64,000 nt of DNA from the NCBI GenBank assembly GCA_947625375.1, contig CANQOC010000002.1:62001-126000 (forward strand). Direction: 5' to 3'. Within the stretch, counting starts at the first letter, position 1; the number at the start of each line of letters is the position of its first letter. A program made the translations under genes and the position numbers. Positions 7,023-16,000 of the stretch are shown here, piece after piece. The notes under the pieces were generated by a model that was not told the DNA's origin, made no database searches, and saw nothing but the letters and a program-made list of their open reading frames with translations. Source of the DNA: an uncultured Clostridia bacterium. GTDB taxonomy: Bacteria; Bacillota; Clostridia; Oscillospirales; Ruminococcaceae.

Positions 7023-8453
7023 TCAGACAACCTGTCTTTCGCGCTCGACCTCGCCCAAAAGGGTATTCCATGCGTCAGAGACCGGAATCGGCCGGTGATA
7101 GCGGAAGCCTTGGATGATGTCGCACTTGATGTTCTTGAGCTCATTGACCTGTTCGTCGCTTTCGACGCCCTCGACGACGACCGTAAGGTTCATTTCGTGC
7201 CCCATGCGGGTCATTCCGCGGAGAATCGCGTTACCCTTTTCGGTGTCATACCTATCTACAAGGGCCTTATCGAGCTTAAGTCCGTCAATCGGATATTCGT
7301 GGAGGTCATAGAACGAGGCAAAGCCTTCGCCGAAGTCGTCGAGAAGGATTCTTATGCCGAGCTCCTTAATCTCGCGCGAGTTTTGGTTGATGATGTCGGT
7401 GTTCTTCTCTTCGGCGCTTTCGGTTATTTCGAATACAAGCATATTCCGGTCGAACCGGTATTTCTGTATAATTTTTTCGCATTTCTTAACGAAGTCTTCC
7501 TCGGCATAGGTCTTGCGCGAGAAGTTGCAGGAGATAAAGAAGTCCTTAATCCCGAGGGTCGAGACTTTTTCGAGGAATTTACATACTTCCTCGAGTGTAT
7601 AGTAGTCCATTCGGCTGATGATGTTTTCGCGCTCCATGAACGGGATAAACTTCGCGGGTGAGAGGACGCCCTTTTCGGGGTGATTCCACCTTGCGAGCGC
7701 CTCGCCGCCGACGATTCTTGCGCTCGGGGTATCGACGCAGAACTGAATATACGTCACGAATTCGTGATTGTCGAAGGCTCGGCCGATTTCTGTGCGAAGG
7801 CTTCGCTCCTCATCGAACTGCTTCACAAGCTCGTCTGTGCAGAATAAGAAGTCCTCGCCGGCGTCGGCGGCCATTTCCGCGGTCTGCCATGCGTTGAAAA
7901 TCGACTTATGGACGTCGTTATCGGTGTCTTTTAAGCGGTATACGCCCGCCGCGATGGTCCCGGTAAAGAGAGGGTCGAGGTTGGTGATGTCGCTGCGGAT
8001 TTTTCTTAAAATATGAATCAGTCCGATGCGGATATTTTCGTCGTCAACGTGTGCAAGCGCGACAAGTCCCGCCCCGATTACCCGCGCGAACGAGTCGTCG
8101 GGCGAAGCGTATTCTTTTATCGCGGTGATTGAATTCTTGATGTAGTTGATGAGGGCGGTGCGCCCGAACGCGCGCTCAACGTGTTCACTGTCGAGGTGGA
8201 AACAAATCAGCGCGTATTCATGGCGGATTTCTGCGGGGATTTTTTCATACTCCCTTGCGAGATGGACGCGGTTGCCGATGCCGGTAGTCAAATCGACCTC
8301 GGCAAGCTTTTCGGCGTCGTTCTTGTTTTTAATGCTCTTCACGATACTTTCAACCTGAATCACGACAAGAACAACCACGGCAATAAACAGAAGTATTACT
8401 GCAACGGTTAATTCCGCATCAGTGAACGCTGAAGCGGTCACAACGCTGAACAT
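7023..8453 (-). CDS. EAL-domain c-di-GMP phosphodiesterase with degenerate GGDEF domain
   Basis: 476 residues from the ATG at 8453, which follows GGGGG with a 6-base spacer. A longer in-frame start at 8546 lies upstream of the promoter and is excluded. One transmembrane segment (about 15-38) precedes a degenerate GGDEF domain (about 50-205; the signature is replaced by VIGAGLVAL), then an EAL domain (about 220-465). The EAL site looks complete: GGEALARW, ISCNFS, FEITES, LLDDFG, LKLDK, VVEGVE and QGFRYHRP. It should hydrolyse c-di-GMP to pGpG. First gene of the operon. Confidence 0.93.
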   Translation of the reverse strand: MFSVVTASAFTDAELTVAVILLFIAVVVLVVIQVESIVKSIKNKNDAEKLAEVDLTTGIGNRVHLAREYEKIPAEIRHEYALICFHLDSEHVERAFGRTALINYIKNSITAIKEYASPDDSFARVIGAGLVALAHVDDENIRIGLIHILRKIRSDITNLDPLFTGTIAAGVYRLKDTDNDVHKSIFNAWQTAEMAADAGEDFLFCTDELVKQFDEERSLRTEIGRAFDNHEFVTYIQFCVDTPSARIVGGEALARWNHPEKGVLSPAKFIPFMERENIISRMDYYTLEEVCKFLEKVSTLGIKDFFISCNFSRKTYAEEDFVKKCEKIIQKYRFDRNMLVFEITESAEEKNTDIINQNSREIKELGIRILLDDFGEGFASFYDLHEYPIDGLKLDKALVDRYDTEKGNAILRGMTRMGHEMNLTVVVEGVESDEQVNELKNIKCDIIQGFRYHRPIPVSDAWNTLLGEVERERQVV

Positions 8454-8514
8454 ATATATCCCCCAATTCAAGAGAATGAATGATTTAGCGGGCATGAAAA
8501 ACCCCGCCTTATTT

Positions 8515-8543
8515 ATTCTACCATGAAAAGAAGAATATGTCAA
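8515..8543 (-). promoter_or_regulatory. Sigma-A promoter of the c-di-GMP operon
   Basis: On the minus strand TTGACA (8543-8538), 17-base spacer, TAGAAT (8520-8515). Transcription would start near 8508, which fixes the EAL start downstream. Confidence 0.85.
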
Positions 8544-8680
8544 CAAAAATTCGACCGTGTTGCGAAAATTTTTTAGTCAATACGCAGAATGTATTTTATC
8601 AACCTGAAAAATCAATATCATCGCTTTACTGTATTATATGCACCGGGTGCCGGTTGGGTTTGTCTTGATAAAAAGCCGAA

Positions 8681-8705
8681 GACCTCTGTCCGCGGCTCAG
8701 AGGTC
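8681..8705 (-). terminator. Possible terminator of the metallophosphoesterase gene
   Basis: Stem GACCTCTG / CAGAGGTC (8 bp) overlapping the stop codon, followed on the minus strand by TTCGGCTTTTTATC. The T-run begins five bases late, so this is a weak call. Confidence 0.4.
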
Positions 8706-9323
8706 GTTTTCGGAGTTATCGGCACCCTCGGGTTCATAGTCGAACACGCAGTAGTCATAGGCGTTGATGACTGTGGTCCTGCCGTGCTCGGAGAGCTGGG
8801 GGATATTGATGCCGTAGTTTTTATGTATATGACCGTGGACGAAATAGCGCGGAGTGTATTTGTCCAGAAGACCGTTGAAGCACTCGAAGCCGCGGTGCGA
8901 AAGAGAGTCGAAGTCGTTGAGGTGCCTTGCCGGAGCGTGCGTCATTAAGATGTCGATTCCGCCGCGGCGCCAAATCCGGAGGCGGAGGCGGGATATGCGG
9001 TGCTTCATCTGTTTTTCGGTGAACATATATCCGCCCTCGCGGTATCTGTGCGACCCGCCGATGCCGAGAATTCTTATACCCTTATAGACATATACCCTGT
9101 CGTCGACACAGATGCACCCGCCCGGCGGGTCGGTCACAAGGCTCTCGTCGTGATTCCCCTTTACATATAGCACCGGGCACTTCGAGGCGTCGACCAGAAA
9201 TTCGAGGTAGTCGCGGCTGAGGTCGCCGCAGGCAAGTATCAAATCGAAGCCGCTTAGCTTTCCGGGAGTATAGTTGTCGTAAAGATATTTTGACTCGGTG
9301 TCCGCAACCGCGAGTATCCGCAT
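8697..9323 (-). CDS. Metallophosphoesterase (calcineurin-like)
   Basis: 208 residues carrying the metallophosphoesterase motifs in order: ADTES (in place of the usual DxH), ACGDLS, GNHDE, THAPARHL and HGHIHKN. The second residue set (GDL, GNHD, HxH) is complete, while the first motif has Asp but Glu rather than His, as in several Clostridial members. It would hydrolyse a phosphomonoester or diester with two metal ions; the substrate is unknown. No signal peptide, so cytoplasmic. It begins 18 bases after the BMP-type gene and probably shares its promoter. Confidence 0.85.
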   Translation of the reverse strand: MRILAVADTESKYLYDNYTPGKLSGFDLILACGDLSRDYLEFLVDASKCPVLYVKGNHDESLVTDPPGGCICVDDRVYVYKGIRILGIGGSHRYREGGYMFTEKQMKHRISRLRLRIWRRGGIDILMTHAPARHLNDFDSLSHRGFECFNGLLDKYTPRYFVHGHIHKNYGINIPQLSEHGRTTVINAYDYCVFDYEPEGADNSENDL

Positions 9324-9341
9324 TTTCCGTGCCTCTTTTCC

Positions 9342-11270
9342 TCAGCTTTGCTTTTCCTTTGTCGAAGGCTCGACTCCGACGACGTCGGCCGTCGCCTTTC
9401 CGGTCTCGTCGAGCTCGTCGTATTTCGGGATTGCCCCGACGACGTTTTCGACGAGCCAGTCCATGTTGATTATCTGCTCAAGTGTAAGCGACTGTTCCTC
9501 TCCGATGACGCTCTCGCCCTCTTGGTTGAAGAGCGGTCCGCAGAACGGCTCGACACCCCGGCATATGCTGTCCTTAAGTAGCGCCGCAAGCCTTCTGACG
9601 CTTTCGGGGAGGACATCGAAGCACTCGACGTCGATTACCCCCGACGACAGTCCCCAATAGTAGTTGAGCGCGCGGCTGCTGCCCTCGTACTCGGTCTTAA
9701 AGGTTCCGTCGCGAATCGAGCGAATCATCGCCTCGTAGTATCTTCCCCACATCCACATCGGGCGGGCAAGCGGCGTCTCGCCGTTTTCGTTTATGATTGC
9801 GAGGCCGAAGCCGGAGCGGTTCTTGCTGCTGAGGCTCCTTGTGTCCTGCGTCGAAATAAGCTTTACTCCCCTGTCGCGGAGGCGCTTTGTCGCGTCCTCG
9901 AGTCCCCCGCCGACCGACGACCATTCGAGCCGAACCTTTACGAGCGGGTTCACCATCTGTACCCCGAGGGCAAAGGCGTTTATTCCCGCGACCTGTCCGA
10001 AAATCGGGTAGTCGCAGATATAGCCGACGTCGTTCGACTGCGCCATCGCGCCGGCAATCGCGCCGATGATGAATTTTACCTCGTACATTCGCGCGTAATA
10101 CGTCCGGATATAGCGGTGGGAGGTGTTGAGCGAGCAGTTCAGGACCGTGACCTTCGGGTGCTCGACCGCGGCGCGAAGACTTGCCGCAAGGAGCCGCGGA
10201 GACGTCGTGAAGATGACCGAGTTTCCGTCCGCAATCGCGGTCTCAATCTCCTCGGAGGCGTCGCCGTCGTCGAGCGCGTTATAATAAGCCGACGTCTCGA
10301 TTTCGCCGCCGAAGACGCGTTCGACGTGCGCCCGTCCGCGCTCGTGGCCGTATGTCCACCCCGAAGTCACCGGCGTTTTGTCGTGTATAAACGCGACCTT
10401 AATCGGCTTCGGCTCGGGTTTCAGTATCGAGAGCAGGGCGTTCGGCTGCTTCTCATCGTTCGGGTCGGTCTTTATTTCAATCGGGACTTCCTCGCGGTGG
10501 AGCGATATCTCCTCGCGGACCTTCGCGACCGCCTTTTTAATCTCGGCGGCGCTCTTTCCCCTCAAATCCTGATAGCCGTAGACCTCGATATAAACGAGAA
10601 GCGCGTCGCCGACCGATGCGTCGGCCTTGTTCCCGTTCGGGGCATATGCCTCGCGGAAATAGTGATATACCGCCATGAAGTCCTTCCGCTCGTCGTCGGT
10701 CCAGATTTCGTCGGGTTCCTTTCCGAGAAGGTGCTGGAGCTTTGAATAGCTCGACGGCTTTGAAAATTCGGGGAGGTGCATCCTGCTGCACCGGTTGAAT
10801 TCGAGGTATGCGTTATAAAGCTCGACTTCCTTCGAGCCGTTCTGTTCCGGCATAATCCGAATGACCTTCGCGTATATTGTCGGCGCGCCGAAATATTTCA
10901 GCACGCTTACGCGCTTGTTACCCTCCTCAACGTAAAAGCGGTTCATATATTCATAGCAGAGGACAGGGTCGCGGATTCCCTCTTCGATATGCGCCTCGCA
11001 GAGCGACGTCCACTTGCTCGCGAATTCCGAGCTGTCGCCCAAAAGCGGCATGAAGTTTCGGGCAAAGGCGTTTGCACGTCCGGCGTTCTTTGTGCCGACG
11101 ATGAGCTCGGTTGGTATCCACTGAAGTCCGACGCTTGTGCCCTTATTTATCCTCTCGGCGGGGAGAAAGTCGTCGAGCTGCGGCAGATAGGGGTGCTCGC
11201 CGCGCGAAGCGCACGCCCTGACCTCGCGCTGTCCGAGTTTGAGTGCTTCTTTATAATAAGACTCCGGCAT
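9342..11270 (-). CDS. Cytoplasmic BMP-family (PnrA-like) protein with ParB-like N-terminal domain
   Basis: 642 residues, roughly twice a normal BMP substrate-binding lipoprotein, and with no signal peptide or lipobox. The C-terminal part (about 290-600) resembles BMP/PnrA nucleoside-binding proteins (KVAFIHDKTPVTSGWTYGHE, then GAIAGAMAQSNDVGYI). The N-terminal part contains EEGNKRVSVLKYFG (residues about 115-129), like the NxR/H loop of ParB/Srx-fold domains. A middle helical region links them. It is therefore more likely an intracellular nucleoside-type sensor or enzyme than a transporter subunit. Start after AAAGGA. Confidence 0.8.
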   Translation of the reverse strand: MPESYYKEALKLGQREVRACASRGEHPYLPQLDDFLPAERINKGTSVGLQWIPTELIVGTKNAGRANAFARNFMPLLGDSSEFASKWTSLCEAHIEEGIRDPVLCYEYMNRFYVEEGNKRVSVLKYFGAPTIYAKVIRIMPEQNGSKEVELYNAYLEFNRCSRMHLPEFSKPSSYSKLQHLLGKEPDEIWTDDERKDFMAVYHYFREAYAPNGNKADASVGDALLVYIEVYGYQDLRGKSAAEIKKAVAKVREEISLHREEVPIEIKTDPNDEKQPNALLSILKPEPKPIKVAFIHDKTPVTSGWTYGHERGRAHVERVFGGEIETSAYYNALDDGDASEEIETAIADGNSVIFTTSPRLLAASLRAAVEHPKVTVLNCSLNTSHRYIRTYYARMYEVKFIIGAIAGAMAQSNDVGYICDYPIFGQVAGINAFALGVQMVNPLVKVRLEWSSVGGGLEDATKRLRDRGVKLISTQDTRSLSSKNRSGFGLAIINENGETPLARPMWMWGRYYEAMIRSIRDGTFKTEYEGSSRALNYYWGLSSGVIDVECFDVLPESVRRLAALLKDSICRGVEPFCGPLFNQEGESVIGEEQSLTLEQIINMDWLVENVVGAIPKYDELDETGKATADVVGVEPSTKEKQS

Positions 11271-11349
11271 AATATGTCCTTTCCGGGAATATCCCTTTTG
11301 TCTGATGTTACAAAATTGAAGTTTGAATCAGTGCACAATGCACAAAGAC

Positions 11350-11378
11350 AGTATATCAGCGCCGAGGTCAGATGTCAA
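11350..11378 (-). promoter_or_regulatory. Sigma-A promoter of the BMP/metallophosphoesterase operon
   Basis: Minus strand TTGACA (11378-11373), 17-base spacer, TATACT (11355-11350). Confidence 0.85.
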
Positions 11379-11413
11379 GAGGGAGAGGGAAAATTTTGGA
11401 TATAGGGACATAA

Positions 11414-11439
11414 AATCGCCGGAGTTTAGTCCGGCGATT
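11414..11439 (-). terminator. Terminator at the end of the pilus operon
   Basis: Stem AATCGCCGGA / TCCGGCGATT (10 bp, 6-base loop), only five bases after the last pilin stop region, followed on the minus strand by TTATGTCC. The T-run is short. Confidence 0.65.
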
Positions 11440-11443
11440 CTGA

Positions 11444-12034
11444 CTATTTTACATCAAACTTATTCAGCGGGTAGACGTCGAACTCGGCAGTCGCATACTC
11501 GACGTCATTTCCGTCCACAATTCGGAACTCGACGCTGATTTTCTGCGCGTCCTTGTCGGCCGTAAATTTAAGGTCCTTAATCATAAATAACCCGTCCTCG
11601 CCGTAAGCCGAATCGTTGAGTATCTTATACGGAACGTCCTTCGGCTTATCGTCGACAACGACGTCGCGGATTGTCTTTATAAGCCGCCCTTCGGGGTCGG
11701 GGACGCCTTTATATGCCTCGCTGTCGTCGCCGACGCTTAGCATCGCTTTCTTTTGCAGCTCGCCGTCGACGGTCAGTCCGCCCTCGTATTTAATCGTTGG
11801 GGAATCGGTCGTCTCGCCCTCGATTTTCGTGCACATTCTCAGCTCTTGGGATATCGCCTCGGTCAGCGTCGCCTTTAAAATGTCGGCGTCGCCGATTCGG
11901 ATATGGTCCCGCCGCGACGCAAACGCCGCGTTTATGCCGACAAGACACGCCGACGAAAACAGCGACAAAAGGAGCAGCGTCACCATAAGCTCGACAAGCG
12001 TCAGACCCGCCGTATTCTTAAGTTTTTTAAGCAT
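11444..12034 (-). CDS. Minor pseudopilin (PilW/GspJ-like)
   Basis: 196 residues starting with a class III prepilin signal: short basic leader KKLKNTAG, then LTLVELMVTLLLLSLFSSA with the conserved Glu at +5. PilD would cleave after the Gly and methylate the next residue. The C-terminal part is a small beta-rich head I cannot assign further. Last gene of the pilus operon; AGGAGGGG ribosome-binding site. Probably part of the initiation or tip complex with its neighbours. Confidence 0.85.
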   Translation of the reverse strand: MLKKLKNTAGLTLVELMVTLLLLSLFSSACLVGINAAFASRRDHIRIGDADILKATLTEAISQELRMCTKIEGETTDSPTIKYEGGLTVDGELQKKAMLSVGDDSEAYKGVPDPEGRLIKTIRDVVVDDKPKDVPYKILNDSAYGEDGLFMIKDLKFTADKDAQKISVEFRIVDGNDVEYATAEFDVYPLNKFDVK

Positions 12035-12046
12035 ATGCTCCCCTCC

Positions 12047-12385
12047 TTACGGCGTCGACTTCGGCTTATAAATCCTGAGCGCGCCCGCGCCGCCATAGAC
12101 GTCGACGTCAATCTGAACGTCGGGAGCGCTTTCGTCCGGCTTGCCGTCGGGTTTGATTGAATAAATCGAAACCGTTCCCGTCGACTCCGCCGAAGACGCT
12201 TCCTCGGCGGCGCTGAGCTCTTCGCGCAATTTATCGTCCATCTTCCGCGCCGAGACGTCGGAATTATACGCCGCAGAAAGCATTGCGGCGAGAATCGACA
12301 TCGCGAGGACAAGAAGCGTTATCGACACGAGCATCTCGACAAGCGTTTCGCCGCGCCGCGAACGGATTTTGTTAATCAGCTTCAT
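12047..12385 (-). CDS. Minor pseudopilin (GspI/PilV-like)
   Basis: 112 residues. The leader KLINKIRSRRG is followed by ETLVEMLVSITLLVLAMSIL, a prepilin helix with Glu at +5 and an unusual polar Glu directly after the cleaved Gly. The start at 12385 overlaps the stop of the preceding gene (ATGA) and follows GGGGGAGA; the longer frame to 12448 runs into that gene and is rejected. The head domain is short. Likely a tip-complex pilin. Confidence 0.82.
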   Translation of the reverse strand: MKLINKIRSRRGETLVEMLVSITLLVLAMSILAAMLSAAYNSDVSARKMDDKLREELSAAEEASSAESTGTVSIYSIKPDGKPDESAPDVQIDVDVYGGAGALRIYKPKSTP

Positions 12386-13035
12386 GACGTACTCTCCCCC
12401 TTGTATGGCGGACGGATTTCGGGCGTGGCGGTCGCAGAAAAGGTGCATTTTCCCGTGTCCTTGTTGAACGAGGTATTATACGGCATAACAAACATATATA
12501 CATAGTCGCCGCACTTCGACGTGACCTCGATATTTCCGCCGTTGCCGTCGCCGGTGTCCCCGACGCTTATGGTTATGCGCACATTTTCAAATGAATCGTC
12601 TCCGTCGACCCGAAGCTCAAACTCGTGCTCCTCAAAGGTGTGAGTTGGCTTAGGGAATCCGCTCCAATCGGCATCGCCCTTCACTTTTTCGTAAACGGCA
12701 TTATGCAAAACCGCCTTAATGTCATCGGCAATAAGCTTATAAACGGAGTTGGTGTCAAGTCCGCCGAACTCAATATTGTCGGTCAAGGTCGGGTCGAAAG
12801 TGCCCGAAATCTTGCCGTTTGCCTTTTGAAGCTCGTCAATCATCAGCCTTGCGGCCGAGGTCGCCGAGAGGTATTTTTCCTGGACATCGCGCGCGCCGGC
12901 GTGCCGCCCCACGTTCGCCCGAGCCGCCGTAAGCGCGGCAGTGCCGGCAAAGGTGCAGACCAGCAGCAGAAAGAGCGCCAGCACAACGGAAGCCCCGCGC
13001 CTGCTGTTAAATTTTCGCTTTACTTCGGCAGTCAT
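12382..13035 (-). CDS. PilX-like minor pilin / pilus assembly protein
   Basis: 217 residues. N-terminus has FNSRRGASVVLALFLLLVCTF, which resembles PilX/GspK-type leaders: basic, Gly, one hydrophobic helix, but no Glu at +5. The rest is soluble and beta-rich with no recognised domain. Lack of the +5 Glu is typical of GspK-like tip pilins. It lies between the giant pilin and two pseudopilins with tight spacing (20 bases after the giant gene, 4-base overlap to the next). AAAGGAG ribosome-binding site 7 bases before ATG. Confidence 0.75.
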   Translation of the reverse strand: MTAEVKRKFNSRRGASVVLALFLLLVCTFAGTAALTAARANVGRHAGARDVQEKYLSATSAARLMIDELQKANGKISGTFDPTLTDNIEFGGLDTNSVYKLIADDIKAVLHNAVYEKVKGDADWSGFPKPTHTFEEHEFELRVDGDDSFENVRITISVGDTGDGNGGNIEVTSKCGDYVYMFVMPYNTSFNKDTGKCTFSATATPEIRPPYKGESTS

Positions 13036-13055
13036 GTCGCCGCTCCTTTCTACGA

Positions 13056-16000
13056 TTAAAGTGACAGTTTCCCGCTATAAATTTCCTCTCCGTCATACGT
13101 TATGGTTATTGCCTCTGAATTAGTAAACAACTGATTATCAGCACTGTTAATCATTTTATAAACGGTATAGTCTTTAAAGTCGCTTGCATTATACAGATAA
13201 GAAATATCTTCCGGTTCTAATTTAAGAAGGACATTACCCCACGATGGAATTCTTACTTCAACCTTGCTGATATCTACTCCAGCTCCAATAAGGAGTCTTA
13301 CACCGCTAAAGTGGAAATTATCGATGTAAGTTCCTATTTTTTCTTCGTTCACAAAGCCGTAACCCGAATATATATTTTCGGAACTATAATACACTTGAAT
13401 AATCGCATGTCCTATAACCGGCTTGGCGCTGTAATGGTACTCTTCCGTCCAAGTATATCCGCACTCTTCACAAGTATAACTAATTGTTCCGGTGGGATTC
13501 TCTTCGGTCGCTTCAACAACAATCTTCTGATTGCCCTTGGTATGCGGCTTTACCAATAAATCGTTGTCGGTGCAGTACGGAGAATCACAGGTTCCGTAGT
13601 GCATACTTTGGTCTTCGCCGTCAAGAGCCTGACGCCAGACATAATTGTGTTCATGCGCGATGACTCTCAAAGTCTTAGTAAACGGTAACCCCCCCCCGCT
13701 TGAATTTTCGCCTTTCTTGGCGATTGTAATTGTGATAACTTCCTTGTTCTTGATTGCTTCGGGGTTAATCTTGAAAGCGGTATGTTCCTTATCATACCCG
13801 TAATGATAAATAATATGATAGTCAAGGCCATTATCAGGTAACAATTTAACTTCTTCACCGTCGACATACACCGTTATCTGATTTTCAAATTCTTTATTAA
13901 ATACTACACCGACTTCGCCATTGGGCGGGTATGTCAAATCAACATTATCAGGAATATATTCCTTGTTGTCACTGAACCAAGCGCGGTAATAGCTGTTATA
14001 CATACCGGCATACTTAGCATATATACCCACATTGTTGATTTCGTCTTCGTCGGGCATATCCTTTTTACGAGTCATTTTGCAGTCTTTGCAAATCAGCTGA
14101 GTATTATCGTCCGGGTCGTCCTGCCATGTGTGACTTGTGTGCGCACTATCGCCAAATTCACGACCGCATTTATCGCAAAATGCCTTATGCTGATTATAGT
14201 TGTTTTCTATAATCTCATACGATATATTGTGCTCATCTTCCTCGCTCTTTGCGGAGCACTTGCCATTAACAACTTCGCCATTTATTACGGTTGTGGTAAT
14301 TTCAGTGCACTCTTTCCAGTGCTGAGTCTCGTTTGACTCCCACTTGTCGCTGTAAATGTGCTTATGCTTAGGAAGAGTTTGGGTCTTCTCTGTTTCGTGA
14401 CCGCAGACTGTGCACTTATAGGTCGCAACGCCGTTTTCGGTCGCGGTTGCTTCCTTAGTAACTACCCACTCGAAGGTATGGTCAGCAACGTCATGAGGCT
14501 GAAGCTCGCCGCCATTCAGCAGCTCGGGGCACTCCTTATCTGTGCACAATTTCCAGTGCTGAGTGTCGCCGGGAATCCAGTCACCATCGAGCTTGTGATG
14601 GTGTCCCTTTGTCTCGGCGTTCAAGTCTCCTGTAATGTCAACCAACATCGTATATGTCTCCGCGCCGGTATAGATAAGCTCTATCTTCGCGGTGCTCTCG
14701 GGGACATCTTCGAGGTCAATTTTGTAGAGGACGTAAGTGACGCCGTCAGACAAGTGACCGTTATTCTGGAATTTGTTTAACCATTGGTCAGCCGAGTCTT
14801 TATATTGCTCGTTGCAACGTACAAGGTCTTTGCCGTCAATGGTGACATCTTTCTTTCCGCCCGAAAGCTTGACTGTGACTTTATTGATGTCATAGCCTTT
14901 CTCGAGCAGTATGCCGTAGCTGTCAAGCACAACATGTTCTTTGTCAATATTTGAAGGATTATGGGCAATCTCGTTCTTTACCAAGCGCTTGTCGTCGCCG
15001 TCTTTTGCAAACTTGGTGATATATTTAATAACATTATACGGATTGCCGTTGTTCTCACCAATAAACGGCACACTCTCCACCCCGTACACTCCGAAGTGCG
15101 GGATTTGAAGCGGGGTCGTATAGGTGGCGGACGCAAGCTCCTTGCCGGTCTTCTCGCCGTCCTTGTACCTGACCGTAATCGTAATCTCCGTGTACTCGGG
15201 GATTTCTTCGAGAACCGCCTCGCTGATGCCGTAGAAGTCGAAACTCTTGCCGTGGACCTGCGGCTTAACCCAGTTTTCGCCGGAATATGCGTCCTTGCCG
15301 GCGTTCACAAGCTCGGAAGGCTTGAGCACTTTTTCGACGACCTTTTCATCGACCTTATAACTCAGCGTCACTTCGATTTCGCTGAGGGTGTGCGGCGCGA
15401 CGTCCGAGTGCTCGAGCATAATGCCGTACTCGCCAATCTCCGTGCCGTTGGACGTAATCTCGTTCAGATGGTCTCCAACGCGCGTTTCATCGGTATATAC
15501 GCCGTCGAGTTTTGTGCCGCTATCCTCCCTAAGCTGATATACGCCGACATACGGGTAGCGCTCGGGGATATTGATGGTCGTGTTGAGCACCGTTTCGCCG
15601 TTGAATTCCACAGTGACAGTGTGCGAGCCCGGCTCTGAGATGATTTCTTCCGAGAAGTCGAAATACTTCGCCGCGGCGTTGCCGGAGTCACTTGTGGACA
15701 GGGTAATCGCGTTGCCGTTCTGGTCGGTATACGACTGCCCGATGGCCTTGATGATATGCTCGTTAGGCTTGCCCTTGTCAATCGTGATGACGACTTCGTC
15801 TTCGTCGAACCGTCCGAGCGTCACCAACACGCCGTATCTGTAAAGCGGGTCGGAATGGTCGTCAGGCTGTTCGCTTTCTTTGTTAATCAGCGTCGGATTG
15901 TCAAGATACTCCTTTGCAAAAATCGACGTGCCGTCTTTTTCATACAGGCTATAAATGCCGGCGGTGGGGGCGAGTTTCACATATTCGACGTAAGAGCGCT

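Noticed and set aside
8454..8546. Longer start for the EAL protein
   Set aside because: The promoter at 8515-8543 would lie inside the coding sequence; GGGGG precedes the ATG at 8453.
10116..10745. 209-residue plus-strand frame opposite the BMP-type gene
   Set aside because: Antisense shadow with Arg/Val-rich composition.
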